From an uncultured Gammaproteobacteria bacterium (GTDB lineage Bacteria > Pseudomonadota > Gammaproteobacteria > Steroidobacterales > Woeseiaceae): 5,196 nt of DNA. The notes below the pieces were generated by a model, which was not told where the DNA came from, searched no databases, and saw nothing but the letters and a program-made list of their open reading frames with translations. Both the position numbers and the translations under genes were made by a program. Location of the stretch: positions 1 to 5,196 of the forward strand of contig CALKYK010000229.1 in assembly GCA_938003715.1 (NCBI GenBank), in the 5' to 3' direction. How positions within the stretch are numbered: position 1 is the stretch's first letter; each line of letters starts with the position of its first letter. Shown piece after piece: positions 1 through 5,196 of the stretch.

Positions 1-1368
1 GTAAAACAGCACGCCGGTCCCGGTTGCATGCCGGTAGTTCAGGCCGCGCCGCGAAATGATCTCGAACAGGTCCTCCGGCATCAGGCCACGATAGGCCGGT
101 GACTTCAGGTTGTCGGTGGCGCTGTAAAACTTCGTCTGCCCTGTAAGCGCGCGAAACAGCCCGCTGTCCGATTCGAGGCGGCCGCCGGTCAGGAACTCCA
201 GCGCATGAAATGGTGGCGTCGTGCCGCCCATGCGCAAGTTGATCTCGATGGCATACGACTGCCAGTGGCCGGCCTCGTCGCGACAGACGAAAAAGTCCAC
301 GGCGAAGCGGCCGACGACGCCCTCGCCGCTGAGTACCGCCGCGACTTTCTCCGCCTCGACCTGGATGGCGAGGCGGCAGTCGTCCTGCGCCGGGAATCGG
401 CAGCCGAGATACGACTGCCCGGTTGCGCCGCCGAGCACCTGCTCGTGCGTCGATACCAGCGCGTGTTCGCCGTTCGGGTGAATTCGCATCTGCACGCTGG
501 GCGAGCGTGATTCCTTCGCGACGATGAATTCCTCGACGATGCCGCCCATGTCGCGGAACTTGCGCATGAAGGAGTCGTATGTCTCCGCTGGCGAGGTCCA
601 CGCGAGTTTTCGCAGCGCGGCCTCGACGGCGCTGCGATCGTCGCGCTGTTCCGGGTACGTGAACAGCCCGTTGCCTTCGCCGCCGAAGCCCTCGTTCAGC
701 TTCACGACGGCGCGCGGCGCGCCGGGCCGCAGACGCCCGAGTTCGACCAGCGCATCGACGATCTGCGATTCGTCTTCGAGATCCTCGAAGCCGGCCGGGT
801 ACTGCACGCCCGCTTCAGCGAAGATCTTGCGGTTGCCGGACTTCGTGCCGTGGTGGAGTAGCGCGGGGTCGAGACCGTTCAGCGGCAGGTCCAGCGCCAG
901 CGCCAGCCGCCGCTCGAGCGGCGTCGAGTTGTAGCAGGTCAGGTACGCGTGTTCCGTATCGTCGACCAGCCGCCGCAGGCGCTCGATCAGTCGCGGTCGC
1001 TCGAGGACTTTCTCCGTCAGTGGCCGCAGCCCCGAATCCTGCACCGAGAGCATGTGCAGCCGCTGCCGCGCGTGGCGTATCGGCACGCCGTCGAGAAGAT
1101 GCAGATAGTAATCGACGATGTCCGGGTGCACCGGCTGGCTGGTCAGATAAACGAGGCGCGCGTTCGGGTTGCGCAGCCGGATTAGCGCGAACAGCAGCCG
1201 CTCTTCGTAGTAGGCCGCGCCGACGACCTTGGACAGCTCCTCCTGGTTCACCGACAGCGACGGCACGATCACCGACGTGTGCTCGAACCGGGGATCGCGC
1301 TGCAGTGCTTCCCAGATCGGCAGCAGGCGCTTTTTCAGTGCCTCGAATCGTGCGGCTTCGTCGTTCAT
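1..1368 (-). CDS. PGM1-related ATP-grasp peptide ligase (partial, C-terminus beyond the left edge)
   Basis: The reading frame is open for 456 codons from an ATG at 1368-1366 to the left edge with no stop, so the C-terminus is missing. The protein resembles the PGM1-related family, named after the peptide ligase of pheganomycin biosynthesis, which activates a carboxylate with ATP and joins it to an amine in the cytosol. The N-terminal pre-ATP-grasp part has the family blocks EHTSVIVPSLSVNQEEL (29-45), YYEERLLF (53-60), LVYLTSQPVHPDIVDYYL (72-89) and RPLTEKVLERPRLI (115-128). The ATP-grasp part has K223 in VVKLNEGFGGEGN, a VEEFI hinge (278-282), and probable metal ligands D358, E375 and N377 (EINLRMGGTT). 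The PGM1-type C-terminal part follows, with PAYRGLMPEDLFEII at 424-438. It lies 13 bases after the stop of the preceding ligase gene with no clear Shine-Dalgarno, so it is probably read from the same transcript. The family call is from remembered motifs; the true substrates are unknown. Residues 385-386 read PP where I recall HP in relatives. Confidence 0.85.
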   Translation of the reverse strand, partial: MNDEAARFEALKKRLLPIWEALQRDPRFEHTSVIVPSLSVNQEELSKVVGAAYYEERLLFALIRLRNPNARLVYLTSQPVHPDIVDYYLHLLDGVPIRHARQRLHMLSVQDSGLRPLTEKVLERPRLIERLRRLVDDTEHAYLTCYNSTPLERRLALALDLPLNGLDPALLHHGTKSGNRKIFAEAGVQYPAGFEDLEDESQIVDALVELGRLRPGAPRAVVKLNEGFGGEGNGLFTYPEQRDDRSAVEAALRKLAWTSPAETYDSFMRKFRDMGGIVEEFIVAKESRSPSVQMRIHPNGEHALVSTHEQVLGGATGQSYLGCRFPAQDDCRLAIQVEAEKVAAVLSGEGVVGRFAVDFFVCRDEAGHWQSYAIEINLRMGGTTPPFHALEFLTGGRLESDSGLFRALTGQTKFYSATDNLKSPAYRGLMPEDLFEIISRRGLNYRHATGTGVLFY

Positions 1369-1381
1369 CGCAGTGTGTCGA

Positions 1382-2602
1382 CTACGCGGCGTGCACGTGA
1401 ACGGTTTCGCCGATCTCGTTCAGGATCCTGCGCAATTCGTCGTAGTCCGGATGCCGGACGCGCATCCAGGCGTTCGCCATGTAGCCACCTTCGACCGGCT
1501 GCGTCGGCGTCCCCGGGTCGGGCAGATGGGCGGCGACGATGCAGTCGCCGTAGCGCTGGCCGATCTCGTCGACGCCGGAGTAGCCCGTGATGCGGCCATC
1601 GCGCTCGGGGCGCAACGCGATCATGCCGGCCGAATAGCGCCGCGACGGCTTCGACGCGATGCGTCCGTGCACCAGCGCCGACGCCCATTCGTAGTACAGG
1701 TCGAACTCGTTCGCGGCGTTGTAAACGTCCCACTGGCCGACGCCGGGCGGGCGGCAGCCGATCTCCGAAAACTTGAGCCCTTTCGGCCCGAAGAACCACT
1801 CCATGTGCGTCGCCGAGGTGCCGATGTCGAGAATACGGATGACCTTGCGCGTCATCTCGCGCACTTCCTCGTAACCCGGCTCGTTGATCCGATTCGTGGT
1901 CACCATCTGCGGCGAGATCCAGCGTTCGCGCATCGCCTCGAGCACGTTCGGGTAGTAGTGGGTGATGAACTCGTGCGCGACTTTACCGTCGATCGTGAGC
2001 GTGTCGATGTAGCCTTCGTGACCCTCGATGAACTCCTCGACCGCGACCGCGTGTCCGTCGCCAAGCCCGCATTCGCGGATGACGCGCTCGAGCGCCGCCT
2101 CGTCCCTGACGCGATAGGTGCCGGATGCGCCGGCGCCTGCCGGCGGCTTGATGATCAGCGGGTAGCCGACCGCGGCCGCGAAGTCGCGCGCGTCCTGCGG
2201 CGTTTTCGCCCGCGTCGACTGTGCACAGGGAATGCCGTTCTTGCGCAGCGCTTCCTTCATCGCCGGCTTGTCGCGGCACAGGAACGCGGTTTCGGTCGAG
2301 GTGCCGGGGATGCCGGTCTGCTCGCGGACGACGGCGGCCGGCATGATGTGCGCCTCGACCGTGGCCTCGAGCCGGTCGATCCAGGCCTTGCTCTGCGCGA
2401 GCTTGACCGCCTTCAGTAGCGACGGCTCGTGCACGACCGAGCGCACCTGGATGTAGTCGGCCAGCCAGTGTTTCAGCTCGCCGGACAGGTGCTCCGCCGG
2501 CCGCTCGCCGATGCCGATCACGTTCGCGCCGGCGGCGTGCAGGCCGCGCACGAACTCGCGCTGGTTATAGGGGAACGAAGGTTCGATGAAAATGATGTTC
2601 AT
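1382..2602 (-). CDS. ATP-grasp domain ligase (carboxylate-amine ligase-like), complete
   Basis: This 406-residue protein has the usual size and order of a stand-alone ATP-grasp carboxylate-amine ligase. It starts with a Rossmann-like pre-ATP-grasp part (strand MNIIFIEP, then EFVRGLHAAGANVIGIG at 16-32). Next come RDK at 110-112, the nucleotide-binding lysine K152 followed by a glycine-rich loop (IKPPAGAGASGTYRV, 151-165), and the hinge VEEFIEG (188-194). Probable metal ligands are E268 (THMEWF) and E280 in EIGCRPPG (280-287). A C-terminal beta-rich subdomain ends near VHVHAA. The expected reaction is ATP-dependent amide, peptide or similar bond formation in the cytosol; the substrate is not evident. 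The ATG follows the glgA TGA with no gap, which implies translational coupling. A weak GACGAG lies 7 bases before the ATG, inside the end of glgA. The gene is a clear paralog of the rightward gene at 4158. It is less likely to be PurK, PurT or a carbamoyl-phosphate synthase, because no partner-domain signature or purine-gene context is visible. Confidence 0.9.
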   Translation of the reverse strand: MNIIFIEPSFPYNQREFVRGLHAAGANVIGIGERPAEHLSGELKHWLADYIQVRSVVHEPSLLKAVKLAQSKAWIDRLEATVEAHIMPAAVVREQTGIPGTSTETAFLCRDKPAMKEALRKNGIPCAQSTRAKTPQDARDFAAAVGYPLIIKPPAGAGASGTYRVRDEAALERVIRECGLGDGHAVAVEEFIEGHEGYIDTLTIDGKVAHEFITHYYPNVLEAMRERWISPQMVTTNRINEPGYEEVREMTRKVIRILDIGTSATHMEWFFGPKGLKFSEIGCRPPGVGQWDVYNAANEFDLYYEWASALVHGRIASKPSRRYSAGMIALRPERDGRITGYSGVDEIGQRYGDCIVAAHLPDPGTPTQPVEGGYMANAWMRVRHPDYDELRRILNEIGETVHVHAA

Positions 2603-4072
2603 TCAATGGCTCGTCAAACGCCGGAACAGGTCGACATACATTGCGCCCTGCCGCTGCCAGGAAAAGTCGCGCCGCATGCCGTTGTCGACGATTGTCCGCC
2701 ACAACTCGCGGTCTGCATAGAGGTCGAGTGCGGTGTTTATCGCCCACGACAGTCCGGTGGCGTCGTAGTCGCGGAACAGGATGCCGGTGCCGGTGCGCGC
2801 TTTGGGATCGACCTGCTCGACCGAATCGGCGAGCCCGCCGGTCTCGCGCACGATCGGCACCGTGCCGTACTTCAGGCTGTACATCTGGTTCAGGCCGCAG
2901 GGTTCGTACAGCGACGGCATCAGGAACATGTCGGCGCCGGCCTCGATCCAGTGCGCCAGCTTGTTGTTGTAGCCGCGGTAGTAGCAGACGCGGTCGCGAA
3001 ACTTCTGCTGCAGCGCGGTGAAAAAGCGCTCGTAGCGAGACTCGCCGCTGCCGAGTATCGCCAGCGAAAACTTGCGCTGCAGCAGCAGGTGCGGTGCCAC
3101 GCGCTCGACGAGTTCGAAACCTTTTTGCCCGACGAGGCGGCTGACGATGCCGATCACCGGCCGCTCGAGCCCGCCCTGCAGCCCGAGGTCCTGCATCAGC
3201 GCCTGCTTGCATTTTGCTTTCCCGGACAGGTCCTGCCGGGAATAGTTGGCGGGAATCAGCGGATCGATCTCGGGATTCCATTCGTCGTAGTCGACGCCGT
3301 TCAGGATGCCGATGACGCTGCCGCCGCGCTCTCTCAACAGCGCGTCGAGTCCCATGCCGTATTCGCTGCCCTGGATCTCGCGCGCATAGGTGGGGCTGAC
3401 CGTCGTCACGACGTCGGCATACAGCACGCCGGTTTTCAGGAAATTGATGATGCCGTTTTTGAGATCGTCCTGGTGCAGGTGATGCTCCGCACCCTTGAGG
3501 TCGAGCTGCGGCAGTATCGCGGCCGGAAACATGCCCTGGTAGCCGATGTTGTGAATCGTCAGCACCGAACGCGTCTTCGCGAACAGCCGGTCCCAGGCGT
3601 ACACCGATTTCAGGTACAGCGGCGCCAGCGCGGCGTGCCAGTCGTGCGCGTGAAAAACGTCCGGCGCAAAGCCCGTCTTCTGGCACATCTCGATCGCCGC
3701 GCGTGCGAGCAGCACGAATCGCAGGTGTTCGTCCTCGTCCTGCGTGTAGATGCCGTCGCGTCCGTACGCGGCGGGGCAGTTAAGCAGGTAGACCGGCAGC
3801 TTCGTGCCGGGCAGCTCCACGGCATCGATGGAGTAGCGAACCGTGTTGCCGCCGATGCGCATGGACAGGTTCTGCAGCTCGCGCACCGGCACGATGCCGT
3901 CGGTCGTTTGCGCAATGCGCGAATACAGCGGCATCAATACCCTGACGTCGTGGCCCTCCCGGTGCAGGTAGGCCGAGAGTGCCGCGGACACGTCGGCGAG
4001 TCCGCCCGTCTTGGCGAATGGGGTCAGTTCGGCAGTGGCAAGGCAGATTTTTAGTTTTTCTTGTCTGGCCAA
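2603..4072 (-). CDS. glgA: glycogen synthase (ADP-glucose type, GT5)
   Basis: GlgA transfers glucose from ADP-glucose to the non-reducing end of an alpha-1,4-glucan in the cytosol. At 489 residues it is close to the usual length (E. coli enzyme 477). The N-terminal GT5 domain begins with the nucleotide-sugar motif KTGGLAD (21-27) and continues through HAHDWHAALAPLYLK (141-155), LTIHNIGYQGMFP (171-183) and TTVSPTYAREIQ (223-234). NGVDYDEWNP (258-267) leads into the GT-B C-terminal domain with SRLVGQKG (311-318; R312 and K317 in the phosphate-binding positions), EPCGLNQMYSLKYG (390-403, catalytic glutamate E390) and the glycine-rich RETGGLADSV (409-418). The start is a TTG at 4072-4070. It is the only plausible start: an in-frame stop lies at 4111-4109 with no ATG or GTG after it, and the next internal Met (47) would remove the substrate loop. 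A weak GACGAG (4084-4079) sits 6 bases upstream. No glgB, glgC or glgP is visible nearby; the next two genes downstream are ATP-grasp ligases. Confidence 0.97.
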   Translation of the reverse strand: MARQEKLKICLATAELTPFAKTGGLADVSAALSAYLHREGHDVRVLMPLYSRIAQTTDGIVPVRELQNLSMRIGGNTVRYSIDAVELPGTKLPVYLLNCPAAYGRDGIYTQDEDEHLRFVLLARAAIEMCQKTGFAPDVFHAHDWHAALAPLYLKSVYAWDRLFAKTRSVLTIHNIGYQGMFPAAILPQLDLKGAEHHLHQDDLKNGIINFLKTGVLYADVVTTVSPTYAREIQGSEYGMGLDALLRERGGSVIGILNGVDYDEWNPEIDPLIPANYSRQDLSGKAKCKQALMQDLGLQGGLERPVIGIVSRLVGQKGFELVERVAPHLLLQRKFSLAILGSGESRYERFFTALQQKFRDRVCYYRGYNNKLAHWIEAGADMFLMPSLYEPCGLNQMYSLKYGTVPIVRETGGLADSVEQVDPKARTGTGILFRDYDATGLSWAINTALDLYADRELWRTIVDNGMRRDFSWQRQGAMYVDLFRRLTSH

Positions 4073-4101
4073 GTAGCGCTCGTCGGGATCGCCCGGGAAA
4101 G

Positions 4102-4110
4102 TGCTATTCT
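4102..4110 (+). promoter_or_regulatory. candidate extended -10 element for the rightward ATP-grasp gene
   Basis: TGCTATTCT fits an extended -10 (TGn plus a hexamer matching TATAAT at four of six positions). No good -35 hexamer sits 16-18 bases upstream, where the sequence reads GTCGGG or TCGGGA; an extended -10 can partly make up for that. Transcription would begin around 4117, giving a leader of roughly 40 bases before the TTG at 4158. This is read by eye only, and short hexamer matches occur by chance. Confidence 0.35.
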
Positions 4111-4111
4111 A
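4106..4111 (-). promoter_or_regulatory. candidate -10 element for the leftward glgA unit
   Basis: On the minus strand this reads TAGAAT, five of six matches to the sigma-70 -10 consensus, and it overlaps the candidate -10 of the opposite gene almost completely. The region 16-18 bases upstream (about 4128-4135, read as TCAGTT or CAGTTC) is a poor -35. A start near 4100 would give a short leader of roughly 27 bases before the glgA TTG at 4072. It would drive glgA and the two ligase genes behind it. Confidence 0.4.
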
Positions 4112-4145
4112 ACGCGGCACAAAGATAAGAACTGAGAAAGAGTCC

Positions 4146-4150
4146 AGGGA
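4146..4150 (+). promoter_or_regulatory. ribosome binding site that decides the TTG start of the rightward gene
   Basis: AGGGA lies 7 bases before the TTG at 4158-4160, which is normal Shine-Dalgarno spacing. The frame has a TAA stop at 4110-4112 and no ATG or GTG between that stop and the TTG. The first in-frame ATG (4197) would delete the first beta strand that aligns with the N-terminus of the paralog. Confidence 0.6.
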
Positions 4151-4157
4151 TTCGAGC

Positions 4158-5196
4158 TTGCACGTCCTCCTGATTTCACCCGGCTATCCCGCCGATATGC
4201 CGGAATTCACGCGCGGGCTCGCCGAGTGCGGCGCACGCGTCTACGGCGTGGGTGACCAGCCGCTGTCGTCGCTGCCGGAGATGGTGCGCCGCTCGCTGTC
4301 GGACTACATCCAGGTGCGCTCGCTCTGGGATAGCGAGCGCGTCGGCGCAGAGCTGCGCGAGAAGCTCAAGGGCCGCGAGCTCGATCGCATCGAGTGCCTG
4401 TGGGAGCCGGGCATCATGCTCGCCGCCGAGCTCAGGCAGCACTTTGGTGTCGACGGTCTGAGCATCGAGCAGGCGCGACGCTTCCGCGACAAGGAGGCCA
4501 TGAAGGTCGCGCTCGACGAAGCCGGCATTCGGACGCCGAAGCACGTCGCCGTCGACAGCGTCGCCGGCTGTTTCGAGGCAGTCGAGGACATCGGTTTCCC
4601 GGTGATCCTGAAGCCGATCGCGGGCGCCGGCTCCGCCGACACCTACCGCGTCGACGACGCCGACGAACTGCGTGCCGTGCTGCCACGCCTGCGGCACGTG
4701 CCGACCGTCAGCGTCGAGGAATTTGTCGACGGCGAGGAGTACACGTTCGATACGATCACGGTCGGCGGCGAAATCGTCTACTACAACATCGCCTGGTACC
4801 GGCCGCGGCCGCTGATCGCACGTTCGAACGAATGGATCAGCCCGCAGGTGATTGCGCTGCGCGACGTCGACGACGAGTCGCTGGCCGGCGGCGTGAAGAT
4901 GGGCTACGAGGTGATCGATGCGCTCGGCTTCGACACCGGCTTCACGCACATGGAGTGGTACCGCAAGGCCGACGGCGAGGTCGTGTTCGGTGAAATCGGC
5001 GGTCGCCCGCCGGGCGCGCACCAGGTCGACCAGATGAAATATGCCTGCGACTTCGACGTCTTTCGCGCCTGGGGCCAGGCGGTCAGCCAGGGTCGCATGG
5101 ACCTGTCATTCGAGCGCCGCCACAACGTTGCGACGATCTACAAGCGTGCCCGCGGCGTCGGCCGCATCACCCGCTACGTCGGAGCCGATGCGCTGC
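4158..5196 (+). CDS. ATP-grasp domain ligase, paralog of the 1382-2602 gene (partial, C-terminus beyond the right edge)
   Basis: The frame runs 346 codons from a TTG start to the window edge without a stop, so roughly the last 60 residues are probably missing if it matches its 406-residue paralog. A pre-ATP-grasp part (MHVLLISPGYP, then EFTRGLAECGARVYGVG at 16-32) is followed by RDK (110-112) and the ATP lysine K152 with loop LKPIAGAGSADTYRV (151-165). The hinge is VEEFVDGEE (186-194). Probable metal ligands are E266 (THMEWY) and E279 in EIGGRPPG (279-286). It is expected to be a cytosolic ATP-dependent ligase of unknown substrate. Residues 1-165 align without gaps to the other ligase, including an identical DYIQVRS at 49-55, which supports the TTG start. 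It is transcribed away from glgA, so it is not in the same operon but shares its upstream region. Function beyond the ligase superfamily cannot be assigned. Confidence 0.88.
   Translation, partial: MHVLLISPGYPADMPEFTRGLAECGARVYGVGDQPLSSLPEMVRRSLSDYIQVRSLWDSERVGAELREKLKGRELDRIECLWEPGIMLAAELRQHFGVDGLSIEQARRFRDKEAMKVALDEAGIRTPKHVAVDSVAGCFEAVEDIGFPVILKPIAGAGSADTYRVDDADELRAVLPRLRHVPTVSVEEFVDGEEYTFDTITVGGEIVYYNIAWYRPRPLIARSNEWISPQVIALRDVDDESLAGGVKMGYEVIDALGFDTGFTHMEWYRKADGEVVFGEIGGRPPGAHQVDQMKYACDFDVFRAWGQAVSQGRMDLSFERRHNVATIYKRARGVGRITRYVGADAL

Larger units (their letters stand above)
4073..4157. promoter_or_regulatory. divergent intergenic region between glgA and the rightward ATP-grasp gene
   Basis: These 85 bases separate two genes transcribed away from each other, so the stretch must hold the promoters or leaders of both unless they lie inside the genes. 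In-frame stops at 4111-4109 (glgA frame) and 4110-4112 (rightward frame), with no ATG or GTG after either, confine both coding regions. Visible elements are a CCCGGG palindrome at 4092-4097, an AT-rich core TATTCTA at 4105-4111, 4-base GTGC/GCAC arms at 4101-4104 and 4117-4120 around that core, and a purine-rich leader at 4121-4142 on the rightward side. No terminator or riboswitch-like structure is seen. The promoter role follows from geometry and is not proven. Confidence 0.7.

Noticed and set aside
205..1185. Several plus-strand frames of 78-136 codons opposite the PGM1-related gene
   Set aside because: The minus strand is open over the whole stretch with family motifs; the plus frames are short and featureless.
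1369..1381. A terminator or promoter between the two leftward ligase genes
   Set aside because: Thirteen bases hold no hairpin with a T run and no room for a full promoter. Read-through within one operon is simpler.
1229..2419. A 396-codon plus-strand frame antisense to the 406-residue ligase
   Set aside because: It has low-complexity Arg/Val/Asp-rich composition and no motif, while the opposite strand carries clear ATP-grasp motifs over the same bases.
2429..4054. A 541-codon open frame on the plus strand, antisense to glgA
   Set aside because: It overlaps the unmistakable glgA gene almost fully, and its translation shows no recognisable domain and a shadow-like composition rich in Val, Arg, Ala, Asp and His. 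Long antisense frames are common in GC-rich genes.
4101..4120. GTGC-N12-GCAC inverted repeat around the promoter core, as a regulator operator
   Set aside because: The arms are only 4 bases and do not extend inward or outward, so chance is a sufficient explanation. Conservation would be needed before calling an operator.
4176..5021. A 281-codon minus-strand frame antisense to the rightward ligase
   Set aside because: It is a shadow of the ATP-grasp gene. The plus-strand frame has conserved motifs and a ribosome site, and the minus frame has neither.

Overview
The window is GC-rich bacterial DNA, densely coding with tight gene spacing, and looks most like a pseudomonadotal (probably gammaproteobacterial) chromosome. 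That placement rests on overall codon and base character and on the GlgA sequence, and is only moderately certain. No tRNA, rRNA, CRISPR array, insertion sequence, phage gene or convincing terminator is visible.

Layout. Three genes run leftward as a compact unit read from about 4072 down to 1: glgA (glycogen synthase, 4072-2603), a complete 406-residue ATP-grasp ligase (2602-1382) whose ATG directly follows the glgA stop, and after 13 bases a second, unrelated ATP-grasp ligase of the PGM1-related type (1368-1, running off the left edge). From an 85-base divergent intergenic region (4073-4157) a fourth gene runs rightward (4158 to beyond 5196). It is a diverged paralog of the 406-residue ligase and lacks its C-terminus because the window ends.

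The window therefore holds three ATP-grasp enzymes of two families packed around one glycogen synthase gene. ATP-grasp ligases join a carboxylate to an amine (or similar nucleophile) through an acyl-phosphate. All three here keep the recognisable nucleotide-loop lysine and the acidic metal-binding residues, so all are probably active. PGM1-type enzymes are known as peptide ligases from pheganomycin biosynthesis. The inferred picture is a small amide- or peptide-forming pathway co-expressed with glycogen or alpha-glucan synthesis. The substrates cannot be read from the sequence, and a link to glycogen is suggested only by gene order.

Both divergent genes appear to start with TTG, and the short region between them carries what look like overlapping -10 elements on the two strands. 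Long open frames antisense to glgA and the ligases (up to 541 codons) are by-products of GC-rich codon use and are not annotated.
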